Positions 51,661 through 62,734 of a DNA stretch of 64,000 nucleotides are shown piece by piece. Position numbers and translations under genes: made by a program. The notes beneath the pieces were generated by a model. It searched no databases, had not been told where the DNA came from, and saw only the letters and a list, made by a program, of their open reading frames with translations. Source of the stretch: Noviherbaspirillum soli (GTDB taxonomy: Bacteria > Pseudomonadota > Gammaproteobacteria > Burkholderiales > Burkholderiaceae_D); contig NZ_JACYOX010000002.1 in assembly GCF_015352955.1 (NCBI RefSeq), positions 186,001 to 250,000 of the forward strand, in the 5' to 3' direction. Numbering within the stretch: the first letter of the stretch is position 1; each line of letters opens with the position of its first letter.

Positions 51661-52650
51661 TTAGTGATTGCGGTCAACTGCGAAGGCGCATAAGTGTAGC
51701 AAAGAATTTTTGAAATCGCTAGAAGGCAGGCCAACAATCGTTGCCCTTGCTGCATCGGCTGCCAAAGTCGCCTTCTCACGGGTATATTGCAGCGCGCCGG
51801 ACTCTGTCACTGCTGCCAGCACGGCATCGAAATGCTGCTCATCGCCGGTTTCTATGCAAGTGCGCACCAGTTCTTTTTGTTCTGGCGTGCCATGTTGCAT
51901 CAGATAGATCAGTGGCAGCGTGGGTTTGCCTTCGCGCAGATCGTCGCCGACATTCTTGCCGATATCGTCGGCATTGCCTGAATAGTCCAGGACATCGTCG
52001 ATCAGCTGGAACGCGGTCCCCAGGGAGCGGCCATATTCGGCTGCCGCTTCGATTTGCTCATCGGGAGCGCCGGCAATCAATGCGCCCAGCTGGGCAGCGG
52101 CTTCGAACAGCTTTGCGGTCTTGGAGCGGATTACCTGCAAATAACGCGCCTCGGACACATCGGGATCATGCATGTTCAGCAGTTGCAGTACCTCGCCTTC
52201 GGCAATCACATTGGTTGCGTCCGCCAGGATCTGCATGACCCGCATATTGCGGAGCGCCACCATCATCTGGAACGAGCGGGAATAAAGAAAGTCGCCAACC
52301 AGAACAGAGGCGGCATTCCCAAACAACGCATTGGCAGTCTTGCGCCCGCGCCGCATCGAAGACTCATCGACGACATCGTCATGCAGCAGGGTGGCTGTGT
52401 GGATGAACTCGACAATCGCCGCTAGCGCATGATGTTCCATGCCGCGGTATCCCCAGGCATTCGCAAACAGCAATACCAGTGTGGGCCTGATCCGTTTCCC
52501 GCCAGCGCTGATGATGTAGTCCGCAATCTGGTTGACCAGAGGAACTTCAGAATGCAGCTCGCGGCGTATGACGCGATTGACCGCGTCGGTATCAGCGGCG
52601 ATGGCATCGCTTAACAGGCGGGACGAGACGGTAGTTGGCGTGGCGGACAA
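51661..52650 (-). CDS. ispB: Octaprenyl diphosphate synthase
   Basis: This trans-polyprenyl synthase makes the side chain of ubiquinone. The 329-residue protein has the two aspartate-rich motifs, HDDVVDESSMRRG (DDVVD at 91-95) and FQLIDDVLDYSG (DDVLD at 218-222), plus GGKRIRP (50-56). The residues before the first motif (TATLLH) are small enough for long-chain products. It is divergent from rplU-rpmA-obgE, as in many betaproteobacteria, with a promoter-containing gap of 228 bases, and tRNA-Pro lies downstream. ubiC at 31713 supplies the aromatic partner. Confidence 0.95.
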   Translation of the reverse strand: MSATPTTVSSRLLSDAIAADTDAVNRVIRRELHSEVPLVNQIADYIISAGGKRIRPTLVLLFANAWGYRGMEHHALAAIVEFIHTATLLHDDVVDESSMRRGRKTANALFGNAASVLVGDFLYSRSFQMMVALRNMRVMQILADATNVIAEGEVLQLLNMHDPDVSEARYLQVIRSKTAKLFEAAAQLGALIAGAPDEQIEAAAEYGRSLGTAFQLIDDVLDYSGNADDIGKNVGDDLREGKPTLPLIYLMQHGTPEQKELVRTCIETGDEQHFDAVLAAVTESGALQYTREKATLAADAARATIVGLPSSDFKNSLLHLCAFAVDRNH

Positions 52651-52766
52651 GGTAAACCTGCTAGTAATCTTCGAGTGAGCGAATTATACGATGAGCAGGC
52701 GGACACGCCATGAGCCCCCTCTATGCGAGGGCCGGGCTATGGATTGACGCGCAATTCTCAGCGACT

Positions 52767-52795
52767 TTGCCGCGCGGCGAAAATTTATGTATAAT
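52767..52795 (+). promoter_or_regulatory. Sigma-70 promoter of rplU-rpmA
   Basis: TTGCCG (52767-52772) and TATAAT (52790-52795) are 17 bases apart. The leader from about 52802 to 52878 contains GCAGGGTTCAAGCCCCGCGGGC-type pairing that could take part in ribosomal-protein feedback control. Confidence 0.82.
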
Positions 52796-52878
52796 CCGCG
52801 GTTTTCCTGATTTCGCAGGGTTCAAGCCCCGCGGGCAGTCCAAGGGAAAAGTCCTTTAATCAATTGATGAGGTTTCAC

Positions 52879-53190
52879 ATGTACGCGGTCATAAAAACCG
52901 GTGGCAAGCAATACAAGGTTGTCGCTGGCGAAAAATTCAAAGTAGAACAGATACCGGCAGACATTGGTTCCGAAGTCACGTTAGATCAAGTCCTCGCAGT
53001 GGGCGCAGGCGACACCATCAAGTTTGGTGCGCCGTTGGTCGAAGGTGCTACGGTCCTGGCTACGGTTGTGGCGCACGGTCGCCACGATAAGGTGAAGATT
53101 TTCAAGATGCGTCGTCGTAAGCATTACCAGAAGCATCAGGGCCATCGCCAAAACTACACCGAACTGCAAATCGTCTCGATCAACGGCTAA
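52879..53190 (+). CDS. rplU: 50S ribosomal protein L21
   Basis: The start at 52879 is the conserved [14 protein letters not shown]; an upstream ATG five codons earlier is rejected. The 103-residue length is the family norm. Motifs include [18 protein letters not shown] and [28 protein letters not shown], the RNA-binding end. It binds 23S rRNA in the large subunit. It is followed by rpmA after 37 bases in the standard L21-L27-ObgE order. Confidence 0.98.
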   Translation: MYAVIKTGGKQYKVVAGEKFKVEQIPADIGSEVTLDQVLAVGAGDTIKFGAPLVEGATVLATVVAHGRHDKVKIFKMRRRKHYQKHQGHRQNYTELQIVSING

Positions 53191-53227
53191 TCGTTGACCT
53201 GACCAACCCGATACCAAGGAGTCTGAA

Positions 53228-53485
53228 ATGGCACACAAAAAAGGCGGCGGCACTACGCGCAACGGTCGCGATTCCGAGTCAAAACGACTGGGCGTGAAAG
53301 TCTACGGCGGCCAGGCGATCAACGCCGGCGGCATCATCATCCGTCAGCGCGGCACCAAGGTGCACGCTGGTGAAAACGTCGGCATGGGCAAGGACCACAC
53401 CCTGTTCGCGCTGATCGACGGCAAGGTGCAGTTTGCAACCAAAGGCGCCCTGCAGCGTCATACGGTTACCGTGGTACCTGCGTAA
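53228..53485 (+). CDS. rpmA: 50S ribosomal protein L27
   Basis: This 85-residue protein starts [24 protein letters not shown], the N-terminal extension that reaches the peptidyl-transferase centre, and continues [28 protein letters not shown], the L27 core. It begins straight after an AAGGAG site. It is co-transcribed with rplU. A hairpin with a T-run separates it from obgE. Confidence 0.98.
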   Translation: MAHKKGGGTTRNGRDSESKRLGVKVYGGQAINAGGIIIRQRGTKVHAGENVGMGKDHTLFALIDGKVQFATKGALQRHTVTVVPA

Positions 53486-53525
53486 TCGACAGAATACGCA
53501 TCAAATGAGGCGCAAGCCTTCATCG

Positions 53526-54686
<1,161 letters not shown>

Positions 54687-54708
54687 GCCGCAAGGCATGT
54701 TGTTTCGC

Positions 54709-54729
54709 AGGGCGCCTCGGGCGCCCTTT
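54709..54729 (+). terminator. Short intrinsic terminator between obgE and proB
   Basis: AGGGCGCC (54709-54716) pairs with GGCGCCCT (54720-54727) around a TCG loop and is followed by a short T-run. A TATAAT immediately after (54729-54734) could be a -10 element for proB, though no matching -35 is visible. Confidence 0.6.
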
Positions 54730-54762
54730 ATAATTGCCGGGCTATCACTCCTCCATGCTTCC

Positions 54763-55881
54763 ATGAATTCCGTCATCCACAATGCAAAGCGCCTGATCAT
54801 CAAGGTAGGTTCATCCCTGGTCACCAATGATGGCAAGGGCCTGGACCATGTCGCCATCGCGAAATGGGCGGAGCAGATTGCGCAACTGCGCGCACTGGGC
54901 AAGGAAGTGGTGCTGGTAAGCTCCGGCGCGATTGCGGAAGGCATGCAGCGCCTGGGATTCGAGAAGCGGCCTACCGGCATCCATGAGCTGCAGGCGTGCG
55001 CTGCCGTTGGCCAGATGGGGCTGGCGCAGATCTACGAAACCAGTTTTCGCGCCCACCGGTTGGGTACGGCGCAGGTTTTGCTGACACATGCCGATCTGGC
55101 CGATCGAGAGCGCTACCTGAATGCGCGTTCGACCTTGTTTACGCTGCTGAAATTCGGAGTGATTCCGATCATCAACGAGAACGATACGGTGGTCACCGAC
55201 GAGATCAAGTTTGGCGACAACGATACCCTTGGCGCGCTGGTGGCCAACCTGATCGAAGGCGATGCCTTGATCATCCTCACCGACCAGCGCGGCTTGTACA
55301 CTGCGGATCCACGGCGCGATCCACAGGCCCGTTTTGTTGACGAGGCCAAGGCGGGCGACCCGGCGCTCGAGGCAATGGCAGGCGGCGCCGGCACCGGCAT
55401 CGGACGAGGCGGCATGCTGACCAAGATCCTGGCAGCCAAGCGCGCCGCGACATCGGGTGCGCACACCGTGATTGCCTGGGGCAGGGAAGACCGGGTGCTG
55501 TCGCGCCTGGCCAGCGGCGAGATGATAGGGACCCAACTGACTGCGCAGACCGCACAGCTTACTGCGCGCAAGCAGTGGATGGCGGATCACCTTCAGACCG
55601 CGGGCAGCGTGATTCTCGACGAGGGCGCGGTACAGGTACTGACCGCGCATGGCAAATCGCTGCTGCCCATCGGCGTAGTGGAAGTCAGCGGCGATTTCGG
55701 CCGTGGCGACGTGATCACCTGTCTGGACGGGCAGGGCCGGGCGCTGGCGCGTGGCATCACGAATTATTCCAGTTCGGAAGCGCGTCGGATCCTGCGCCGT
55801 CCGTCATCCGAAATCGAGTCCATCCTGGGTTTTGTGGAAGAACCTGAGCTGATTCATCGCGACAACATGGTCTTGCTGTAG
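54763..55881 (+). CDS. proB: Glutamate 5-kinase
   Basis: This enzyme phosphorylates glutamate as the first step of proline synthesis. The 372-residue protein starts at 54763 with [20 protein letters not shown] (the phosphate-binding loop), then [40 protein letters not shown] (glutamate site) and [13 protein letters not shown]. The C-terminal PUA domain (about 275-360) is present, so this is the full-length form. The start at 54763 is chosen because it gives the conserved N-terminus; an upstream in-frame region overlaps obgE. Confidence 0.97.
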   Translation: MNSVIHNAKRLIIKVGSSLVTNDGKGLDHVAIAKWAEQIAQLRALGKEVVLVSSGAIAEGMQRLGFEKRPTGIHELQACAAVGQMGLAQIYETSFRAHRLGTAQVLLTHADLADRERYLNARSTLFTLLKFGVIPIINENDTVVTDEIKFGDNDTLGALVANLIEGDALIILTDQRGLYTADPRRDPQARFVDEAKAGDPALEAMAGGAGTGIGRGGMLTKILAAKRAATSGAHTVIAWGREDRVLSRLASGEMIGTQLTAQTAQLTARKQWMADHLQTAGSVILDEGAVQVLTAHGKSLLPIGVVEVSGDFGRGDVITCLDGQGRALARGITNYSSSEARRILRRPSSEIESILGFVEEPELIHRDNMVLL

Positions 55882-55956
55882 CCCCTGGCCTCGGCGCATC
55901 GCGAGGCGGAAGGCTTGCTCCCTGCCGTAGCGCTGCGTCGCTGTTGCGCAGCCTTG

Positions 55957-56505
55957 TCAGCCGCCTGTTTTCGGATTGATCGGTTGATTGTTGCGAAGTC
56001 TTTTCAGCAGGGTTTCACGATTGCCCGCAACCCCCTTGCTTTCGCAGAAAAAATCTACTGCCAAAACGCCGTGCTGGCGATTAGCCGAATTCCGGACGAT
56101 CGGTTCCCATTGGTCGCGGCGGGAGCGTGACCAGGTGCCGTCGTCGCGGCCATAGGCGTAAGACTTCTTTTCGAAGCTCGCGCAGCGGATACCTTCATAA
56201 CTGATATTTTTTGCGCCACTGACGCTGGTCGACACCAGCGTGAACCGGATGACGCCATCCTTGCCAAGGCTGAGTGATTTCTCATCGATAGCAAAGGTTT
56301 GCGTGGCCGTTGCGCTGACGTAGAAGGGAATCAGATTTTCAGGTGTTGGCGGCGCCGGGAGTTGCACGGCAATTTCCTGCCATGTCTTTCCCGAGTCGTC
56401 GAAGTCTTCTTCAAACTCGGATTGCGAAAACGCTGGCGGAATGCAGAAGAAAGCCGCCAGCGCAGCCGCAGCCAGAATGGCCGGGCTACGATGGTTCAGG
56501 AACAT
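55957..56505 (-). CDS. CNP1-family periplasmic protein
   Basis: This 182-residue protein begins with a signal peptide (residues 1-27, ending PPAFS). The mature part has DSGKTWQEIAVQLPAPP near the N-terminus, RFTLVSTSVSGAKNISYEGIRCASFEKKSYAYGR in the middle and VDFFCESK near the end. This fits the CNP1 family (named for a Neisseria-type protein), whose role is unknown. The Cys pair in GIRC and FFCE may form a disulfide. It ends 7 bases before the rppH gene end on the same strand, following it; the two may be co-transcribed. Confidence 0.85.
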   Translation of the reverse strand: MFLNHRSPAILAAAALAAFFCIPPAFSQSEFEEDFDDSGKTWQEIAVQLPAPPTPENLIPFYVSATATQTFAIDEKSLSLGKDGVIRFTLVSTSVSGAKNISYEGIRCASFEKKSYAYGRDDGTWSRSRRDQWEPIVRNSANRQHGVLAVDFFCESKGVAGNRETLLKRLRNNQPINPKTGG

Positions 56506-56512
56506 GTAAAAC

Positions 56513-57133
56513 TCACTTGTTGTTGGTTTCGGTGATGATCAGCGTCACCTTTTCCCGCGTTTCGCAAAGTTCGGGCAGCTTGTGCTGCTCGCGCGCCTGC
56601 ATGCCTGCGTCAGCCGGCTGACGCAGGTAACGTGCCGGATGCCGGTGGCCGCCGTGACCGGAGCGATGAAGAAAACGTGACAATTCCTGCAATGCCCGCT
56701 GGTAGACCTCGCGCTTGAATTCAATCACCACGTCGAGCGGCACCCAATAGTTGTGCCACCGCCATGCGTCAAATTCTGGGTGATCGGTCATGCGCAGGTT
56801 GACGTCACAGTCGCGTCCGGTCATGCGCAGCAGAAACCAGATCTGCTTTTGTCCACGGTAGTGGCCGCGGATTTCACGCTTGATGAAATGGTCGGGCACT
56901 TCATAGCGCAGCCAGTCGCGGGTGCGGCCGATGATCTTTACGTGCGACGCCTTCAGGCCGACTTCTTCTTCGAGCTCGCGATACATTGCCTGCTCGGGTG
57001 TTTCTCCAAATTTGATTCCGCCTTGCGGAAATTGCCACGAATGTTCGCGCACTCGCTTTCCCCACCACACTTCGTTATGTGTGTTGAGAAGAATGATGCC
57101 GACGTTCGGGCGAAAGCCTTCACGGTCCAGCAT
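56513..57133 (-). CDS. rppH: RNA pyrophosphohydrolase
   Basis: This Nudix enzyme removes pyrophosphate from the 5' end of mRNA and so starts its decay. The 206-residue protein has [29 protein letters not shown] (33-45) and the Nudix box at residues 38-60, with the catalytic REL-EEEVG run (52-59). Tyr and Trp residues in the region [20 protein letters not shown] are as in RppH. The C-terminal tail (about 160-206) is longer than that of Escherichia coli RppH and His/Arg-rich. It is divergent from proS with 187 bases between starts. Confidence 0.95.
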   Translation of the reverse strand: MLDREGFRPNVGIILLNTHNEVWWGKRVREHSWQFPQGGIKFGETPEQAMYRELEEEVGLKASHVKIIGRTRDWLRYEVPDHFIKREIRGHYRGQKQIWFLLRMTGRDCDVNLRMTDHPEFDAWRWHNYWVPLDVVIEFKREVYQRALQELSRFLHRSGHGGHRHPARYLRQPADAGMQAREQHKLPELCETREKVTLIITETNNK

Positions 57134-57320
57134 GTTGCACCTCAGTTTTTCTGCGGCTACCTGTGCTGCATTTGCATGTCAATTGTCATGACTGTCGCTT
57201 TCTGCTGCGACAGGGTGTTACTGCAACGAGCAATCGGGCAAAGAGTAGGCACAGGCAACCAGCTAATCCTTTAAAATTGAGTTGATTATAACCCTCTCTT
57301 TTTAAAAAGAATTCACCGTT

Positions 57321-59051
57321 ATGCGCGCCTCACGTTTTTTTGTATCAACCCTCAAGGAAGCCCCGTCGGACGCCGAGATCGTCAGTCACAAGCTGATGAT
57401 GCGCGCCGGTATGATCAAGCGCCTGGGGTCAGGCATCTATACCTACATGCCCATGGGCCTGCGGGTAATACGCAAGGTGGAAGCGATTGTCCGGGAGGAA
57501 ATGAACCGTGCGGGCGCGGTGGAACTGCTGATGCCGGTGGTGCAGCCTGCGGAACTCTGGCAGGAAACCGGGCGCTGGGACAAGATGGGCCCGGAGTTGA
57601 TGCGGGTGAAAGACCGCCATGGCCGCGACTACGCGATCCAGCCGACATCGGAAGAAGTCATCACCGACGTGGCGCGCACCGAGATTCGTTCCTATCGCCA
57701 ACTGCCTGTCAATTTCTATCATATCCAGACCAAGTTCCGTGACGAGCGCCGTCCACGCTTCGGCCTGATGCGCGGACGTGAGTTCACGATGAAGGACGCC
57801 TATTCCTTCGACCGCGACGTTGAGGGCATGCAGCGCTCCTATCAGCAGATGTATGACGCGTATGTCAGCATCTTCAACCGTTTCGGGCTGCAGTTCCGTG
57901 CGGTGGCGGCCGACAATGGCGCGATTGGCGGTTCCGGCTCGCATGAATTCCATGTGATTGCCGATACCGGAGAAGATGCACTGGTCTACTGCCCGAGTTC
58001 GGATTACGCCGCCAACATTGAGGCGGCGGAAGCGCCGGCGCTGCTGGACGAGCGCAATGCGCCTGCCCAGTCCCTGGCCAGGACCGCGACGCCGGGCAAG
58101 GCCCGCTGCGAAGACGTGGCCGAACTGCTTGGCCTGCCTCTGGCGCAGACCGTGAAATCGATCGTGCTGGCGCGCGATGCCGAGCAAGAGGGCGGCGAAA
58201 AGGAAATTTGGCTGCTCCTGCTGCGCGGCGACCATGAACTGAATGAAGTGAAGGCATCCAAGGTGCCGGGGCTGGGCGCTTACCGCTTTGCCTCCGAATC
58301 GGAAATCATCGAGTGGTTTGGCACCAAGCCCGGCTACCTTGGTCCGATCGGCACCGTCAAGCCGGTCAAGGTCGTGGCGGATAGCACGGTTGCCAAGATG
58401 AGCGACTTCGTCTGTGGCGCCAACGAGGAAGGTTTTCACTACACCGGCGCCAACTGGGGGCGCGATATTGCCGAGCCCGTTGTTTGCGACCTGCGCAATG
58501 TGGTGGAGGGCGACGCGTCGCCGGACGGCAAGGGCGTGCTGGCGATACAGCGCGGCATCGAAGTCGGCCATGTGTTCCAGCTCGGCACCCGCTATTCGGA
58601 AGACATGAAGGCGACCTTCCTTGACGTCAATGGCAAGCCGGCGCTAATGCAGATGGGATGCTACGGCATCGGTATCACGCGCATCCTGGGCGCTGCCATC
58701 GAGCAGAATTTCGACGACAAGGGCATCATCTGGCCGGTGTCGATCGCGCCGTTTGAAGTCGTTCTGTGCCCTATGGGCTACGACCGCAGCGAGACGGTCA
58801 AGGCCGAGACCGACCGGCTGTATGCGGCATTGCAGGCTGCCGGCGTGGATGTGATCGTTGATGACCGCGGCGAGCGTCCGGGCGTGATGTTCGCCGACTG
58901 GGAACTGATCGGCGTGCCGCATCGCGTGGTGATCGGCGAGCGCGGACTCAAGGAAAGCAGCCTGGAATACCAGGGGCGACGCGATAGCGCCGCCACGCCG
59001 GTTGCGCTGGCCGACATGACCGCCTTCATCCAGGACAAGCTGCGGGCGTGA
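57321..59051 (+). CDS. proS: Prolyl-tRNA synthetase
   Basis: This class II synthetase charges tRNA-Pro. The 576-residue protein has the bacterial-type architecture: motif 1 region ([46 protein letters not shown] start), motif 2 ([25 protein letters not shown]), an inserted editing domain (about 230-380) that clears mischarged alanine, motif 3 ([13 protein letters not shown]) and a C-terminal anticodon-binding domain (about 475-570). Length is standard. It is divergent from rppH. A hairpin TGTCG/CGACA (57193-57212) lies in the gap. The lytic transglycosylase gene overlaps its end by four bases. Confidence 0.98.
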   Translation: MRASRFFVSTLKEAPSDAEIVSHKLMMRAGMIKRLGSGIYTYMPMGLRVIRKVEAIVREEMNRAGAVELLMPVVQPAELWQETGRWDKMGPELMRVKDRHGRDYAIQPTSEEVITDVARTEIRSYRQLPVNFYHIQTKFRDERRPRFGLMRGREFTMKDAYSFDRDVEGMQRSYQQMYDAYVSIFNRFGLQFRAVAADNGAIGGSGSHEFHVIADTGEDALVYCPSSDYAANIEAAEAPALLDERNAPAQSLARTATPGKARCEDVAELLGLPLAQTVKSIVLARDAEQEGGEKEIWLLLLRGDHELNEVKASKVPGLGAYRFASESEIIEWFGTKPGYLGPIGTVKPVKVVADSTVAKMSDFVCGANEEGFHYTGANWGRDIAEPVVCDLRNVVEGDASPDGKGVLAIQRGIEVGHVFQLGTRYSEDMKATFLDVNGKPALMQMGCYGIGITRILGAAIEQNFDDKGIIWPVSIAPFEVVLCPMGYDRSETVKAETDRLYAALQAAGVDVIVDDRGERPGVMFADWELIGVPHRVVIGERGLKESSLEYQGRRDSAATPVALADMTAFIQDKLRA

Positions 59052-59701
59052 ACCAGGCGGCGCAAAGCCGAAGACTGCTGTTGCGGCTGCTTCTGACGTC
59101 GGGTTTCAGCGCCGGACTCGGCCTTGCGGCCGACGGTCATGCCGGCAATCAGAAGGAAGAAGCGCTTGCGGATGCGGTCCGTGTGGCGCTGTCGCGCGCC
59201 ATCACCGATTCAGCGCCGCCCAAGGTCCGTATCGAGGATATCGATCAGCGCATCAGGTACCTGAACTGGCTGGCCGAGATGTCCGAGCGACTCAAGCGGC
59301 GGCTGCCGGACCGCCAGGTCCGCATCGAATTTCTGGAAACCTTGTGGTATGAATCCACCCGTGCCGGGCTGGCGCCAGACTTGGTGCTGGGCCTGGTGCA
59401 GGTGGAATCGGCATTCCGCAAATATGCGGTGTCTCATGCCGGCGCACGCGGCTATATGCAGGTGATGCCCTTTTGGACCCGGGTCATTGGCGACGGCGAT
59501 CCCGCCAAGCTGTTTCACATGCAGACCAATCTGCGTTATGGCTGCTCGATACTGCGGCTGTACATCGATATGGAGCGCGGCGACCTTTTCCTTGCGCTGG
59601 GCAGGTACAACGGCAGCCGGGGCAGGCCGGAGTACCCGAACGCCGTGCAAAGCGCGTGGAAGCTATGGGAACTGAAGGAGCTAAAGGAATCGAAACGCTA
59701 G
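59048..59701 (+). CDS. Lytic transglycosylase, SLT-domain protein
   Basis: The GTG start overlaps the proS stop (GTGA). The 217-residue protein has a basic N-terminus with a hydrophobic stretch ([18 protein letters not shown]) that probably serves as a signal or anchor, then a goose-lysozyme-like SLT domain. Catalytic Glu is in [28 protein letters not shown] (about 115-142), followed by [14 protein letters not shown] and the ALGRYNGS motif. It would cleave peptidoglycan glycan strands without water. Coupling to proS is unusual biologically but common in betaproteobacterial genomes. Confidence 0.9.
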   Translation: MNQAAQSRRLLLRLLLTSGFSAGLGLAADGHAGNQKEEALADAVRVALSRAITDSAPPKVRIEDIDQRIRYLNWLAEMSERLKRRLPDRQVRIEFLETLWYESTRAGLAPDLVLGLVQVESAFRKYAVSHAGARGYMQVMPFWTRVIGDGDPAKLFHMQTNLRYGCSILRLYIDMERGDLFLALGRYNGSRGRPEYPNAVQSAWKLWELKELKESKR

Positions 59702-59733
59702 GGCGCCTTCGGATGGTCAGTCACTGATGCATA

Positions 59734-59767
59734 AACAAAAACGCCCGCGCTAGCGGGCGTTTTTGTT
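59734..59767. terminator. Bidirectional intrinsic terminator
   Basis: The perfect inverted repeat AACAAAAACGCCCGC (59734-59748) with GCGGGCGTTTTTGTT (59753-59767) has A and T tracts on both sides and lies between the converging transglycosylase and SWIB genes, serving both. Confidence 0.9.
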
Positions 59768-59781
59768 TAGCTCCTGAAAGA

Positions 59782-60216
59782 TCATTTCAGGTGGCCGGAA
59801 ATGAGTTTCGTCATCTCGAACATCGATACCTGCTTCTTGCCGCCAAAGACTGCCTTCAATTTGTCATCTGCATTGATGTTGCGCTTGTTGGCTTCATCCT
59901 GCAGCTTGTTCTTCTTGATGTAGTCCCAGACCTTCTTGGTGACTTCAGTGCGCGGCAACGGGGCATTGCCAACAACGGCGGCCAGCGTATCGGACGGCGT
60001 CAGAGGCTTCATGAATGCTGCATTGGGCGTGCGCGGGCTGGCGGATTTAGCTGCCTTGGCGGCGGTCTTGCCAGCGGCTTTTTTCGCTACCGGAGCGCTG
60101 GAAGATTTTTTTGCGGGTGCTGCTTTTGCTGCCGGGCTCTTGCTGGAAGCTGCGGTTTTTGCAGCTGACTTCTTGGCGGCCGGTTTAGTGGCTGCTGATT
60201 TTTTGGCTGTTGCCAT
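59782..60216 (-). CDS. SWIB-domain protein with a histone-like Lys/Ala-rich tail
   Basis: The ATG at 60216 is preceded by AGGAGG at the right distance; a TTG two codons earlier is rejected. The 144-residue protein has a highly basic Ala/Lys/Ser tail (residues 1-65, TAKKSAATKPAAKKSAAK and repeats) and a C-terminal SWIB/MDM2 domain (about 68-144: AFMKPLTPSDTLAAVVGNAPLPRTEVTKKVWDYIKKNKLQD, then KLKAVFGGKKQVSMFEMTKLISGHL). Domains of this kind occur in eukaryotic SWI/SNF complexes and, fused to basic tails, in Chlamydia and some betaproteobacteria. A chromatin-like DNA-binding role is likely. Confidence 0.9.
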   Translation of the reverse strand: MATAKKSAATKPAAKKSAAKTAASSKSPAAKAAPAKKSSSAPVAKKAAGKTAAKAAKSASPRTPNAAFMKPLTPSDTLAAVVGNAPLPRTEVTKKVWDYIKKNKLQDEANKRNINADDKLKAVFGGKKQVSMFEMTKLISGHLK

Positions 60217-60388
60217 CTTCAAACCTCCTCACTATAGCGTTAAAAAATTGCGCCATGTCACGCATCGCTAATAGTGGGTGGCTTTTGCAAGGTACGCAAG
60301 TGTTTTTTACAACTATATGGCCGCAAAATCGCATTGCGGCCACAGCCGGTTCTTCATAGGGAAAACGGGGCTTGCGAACGGCTGTTTG

Positions 60389-60406
60389 GCCGGTCTTGCG
60401 ACCGGC
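60389..60406. terminator. Small hairpin after ffh
   Basis: GCCGGTC (60389-60395) pairs with GACCGGC (60400-60406) around TTGC. It lies just downstream of the ffh stop on the minus strand, without a T-run. Confidence 0.4.
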
Positions 60407-60420
60407 TTCTGCGCGGCCTT

Positions 60421-61788
60421 TCAGCGCATGCCGGGCATCATGCCTTTCATGCTGCGCATCATCTTCATCATGCCGCCGCCCTTGAGCTTCTTCATCATCG
60501 ATTGCATCTGGTCGAACTGCGACAGCATGCGGTTGACTTCCTGAACCGGCACCCCGGCGCCGGCGGCGATGCGGCGCTTGCGCGATGCCTTGATGAGCTC
60601 GGGCTTGCTGCGCTCCTGGGCCGTCATCGAATTGATGATGCCTTCCATGCGCCGCACCTGCTTTTCTGCCTGGTCCATGTTGGCGCCGCTGGCGGCCTGC
60701 TGGAACTGGGCCGGCAGCTTGTCCATCAGGTTGGACAGGCCGCCCATTTTCTTCATCTGGCCCAGCTGCGCCTTGAAGTCGTTGAGGTCGAACTTGCCGC
60801 CGCCCTTGATCTTTTCTGCCAGCCCCTGCGCGGCGGCGACGTCGACGCCCTTGCGGGCCTCTTCCACCAGCGCCAGGATGTCGCCCATGCCAAGAATCCG
60901 GTTGGCCATGCGCTGCGCGTCGAATGCTTCCAGGCCATCGAGCTTCTCGGCCACGCCGGCGAACTTGATCGGCTTGCCGGTGATGTGCCGCACCGACAAT
61001 GCCGCGCCGCCGCGGGCATCGCCGTCGAGCTTGGTCAGGACGATGCCGGTCAGCGGCAACGCTTCGTTGAAGGCGCGCGCGGTATTGATCGCGTCCTGGC
61101 CCAGCATGGCGTCGACCACGAACAGGGTTTCGATCGGCTTGACGGCGGCGTGCAACCCGCTGATTTCCTGCATCATCGCTTCATCGATGCCAAGGCGGCC
61201 CGCGGTATCGATGATCAGCACGTCATGGAAATGGCGTCTTGCATGGTCCAGCGCGGCGCGGGCGATGTCGACCGGCTTGTCGGTCGGCTGCGAAGGGAAG
61301 AAATCGGCGCCGACCTGGGCAGTGACGGTTTGCAGCTGCCCGATGGCGGCCGGACGATAGACGTCGGTCGAGACGGTCAGCACCTTTTTCTTCTTCTGCT
61401 CGCGCAGGTATTTGGCCAGCTTGCCGACGGTGGTGGTCTTGCCGGCGCCCTGCAGGCCGGCCATCAGGATGATGGCCGGCGGCTGGGTGGCGAAATTGAG
61501 CTGGCTGGCTTCGGGGCCGAGATCGGCGCCCATCAATTTGGCCAGCTGGTCCTGGACCACGCCTACCAGGGCCTGGCCGGGCGTGAGCGAGCCGATCACT
61601 TCCTCGCCCAGCGCTTTTTCCTTCACGCGAGCGATGAATTCGCGTACCGCCGGCAGCGCGACGTCGGCTTCCAGCAGCGCCAGCCGCACTTCGCGCAGCA
61701 TGTCTGCGGTATTGGCTTCGGTCAGGCGGGCTTCGCCGCGCATTGTCTTGACCACTTTGGCAAGACGTTGAGTCAGGTTGTCAAGCAT
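60421..61788 (-). CDS. ffh: Signal recognition particle protein Ffh
   Basis: This GTPase binds 4.5S RNA and signal peptides of membrane proteins. The 455-residue protein has an N domain (MLDNLTQRLAKVVKTMRGEARL), a G domain with LMAGLQGAGKTTTVGKLAKYL (G1, about 101-122), DTAGRLGIDEAMM (G3), TKLDGDARGG (G4) and a Met-rich M domain at the C-terminus (with MMKKLKGGGMMKMMRSMKG). All is standard. It is divergent from ypjD with about 140 bases between starts. Confidence 0.98.
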   Translation of the reverse strand: MLDNLTQRLAKVVKTMRGEARLTEANTADMLREVRLALLEADVALPAVREFIARVKEKALGEEVIGSLTPGQALVGVVQDQLAKLMGADLGPEASQLNFATQPPAIILMAGLQGAGKTTTVGKLAKYLREQKKKKVLTVSTDVYRPAAIGQLQTVTAQVGADFFPSQPTDKPVDIARAALDHARRHFHDVLIIDTAGRLGIDEAMMQEISGLHAAVKPIETLFVVDAMLGQDAINTARAFNEALPLTGIVLTKLDGDARGGAALSVRHITGKPIKFAGVAEKLDGLEAFDAQRMANRILGMGDILALVEEARKGVDVAAAQGLAEKIKGGGKFDLNDFKAQLGQMKKMGGLSNLMDKLPAQFQQAASGANMDQAEKQVRRMEGIINSMTAQERSKPELIKASRKRRIAAGAGVPVQEVNRMLSQFDQMQSMMKKLKGGGMMKMMRSMKGMMPGMR

Positions 61789-61927
61789 GGGAACGATTCT
61801 GTATAGGAAAGAGGAGGGCGAACATCTAAAGAGAGTCGCATTTTACCCGATGCGGCGGCCGGAAAATCAGGCGGCACGGCAGTAAAGCGGCAGGCAGCCG
61901 CCGCGGCACATGGTGTAAACTTGCGCG

Positions 61928-62734
61928 ATGCAAAATTCCCTTTTCTTCCTGGCTGCCCTGATCTACCTGGTTTGCGCCGTATTGCCGGCGCAGCAGCGCA
62001 CTGCAATTGCCGCCGGTACGCTTCTGGCCTGGCTGGTCCATGGCGGCGCGCTGTGGACCGATATGGTGGTGCCGGGCTCGTTGCGGTTGGGTTTTGCGGT
62101 AATACTATCGGCCACATTGTGGATATCGGTCGCGGCCTATTGGCTGGAAAACCGCAACTTTTCACTCGACAGCCTGCGCGTGCTGGTATTGCCGAGCGCA
62201 GCGGTGGCCGTGGTGCTGCCGGCGCTGTTTCCAGGCAGCCTGGTGCCGTTGCAGGACAAGCCCGTTCTGTATGGCTGGCATATCGCCATCGCCATCATGG
62301 CCTACAGCTCGCTGACGCTGGCGGCGTTTCATGCAGTGCTGATGGCGGTGCAGGAAGCCAGCCTGCATACCCGTCCCGGCGGCCGGCTCGGCTGGTTCGC
62401 GGCCATGGTGGAACGCCTGCCGGCGCTGCTGACGATGGAGCGGCTGCTGTTCCGGATGATCGGTTTCGGCTTTGCATTGCTGACCCTGACCGTGCTGTCG
62501 GGCATTGTCTTTTCCGAGGAATTGTTTGGCCAGGCGATGCGCTGGGATCATAAAACCATCTTCACCCTGCTTTCCTGGCTGCTGTTCGGGCTGCTTCTCG
62601 CCGGGCGCCACTGGCGCGGATGGCGCGGCAAGACAGCGCTCAGCTTTACCCTTTCCGGCTTCGCCACGCTGCTGCTGGCCTACGTCGGCAGCCGCTTCGT
62701 GCTGGAAGTGGTGCTGCACCGGGGACTGGCATGA
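61928..62734 (+). CDS. YpjD/CcsA-like cytochrome c assembly family membrane protein
   Basis: The 268-residue protein has about eight hydrophobic segments and the WWD-like/CcsA pattern: a His in WLVHGGALW near residue 38, VLYGWHIAIAIMAYSSLTLAAFHAVLM (about 113-139) with two His that could bind heme, and WDHKTIFTLLSWLLFGLLLAGRHWRGW in the second half (about 205-231). This family is regularly next to ffh and is called YpjD or CcsA-like. A role in heme handling or cytochrome maturation is inferred from the family. Its stop overlaps the next start (ATGA). Confidence 0.88.
   Translation: MQNSLFFLAALIYLVCAVLPAQQRTAIAAGTLLAWLVHGGALWTDMVVPGSLRLGFAVILSATLWISVAAYWLENRNFSLDSLRVLVLPSAAVAVVLPALFPGSLVPLQDKPVLYGWHIAIAIMAYSSLTLAAFHAVLMAVQEASLHTRPGGRLGWFAAMVERLPALLTMERLLFRMIGFGFALLTLTVLSGIVFSEELFGQAMRWDHKTIFTLLSWLLFGLLLAGRHWRGWRGKTALSFTLSGFATLLLAYVGSRFVLEVVLHRGLA

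Noticed and set aside
54729-54734. TATAAT before proB called as a promoter
   Set aside because: No -35 element lies at 16-18 bases, and the hexamer directly follows a terminator stem, so I noted it without calling a promoter.
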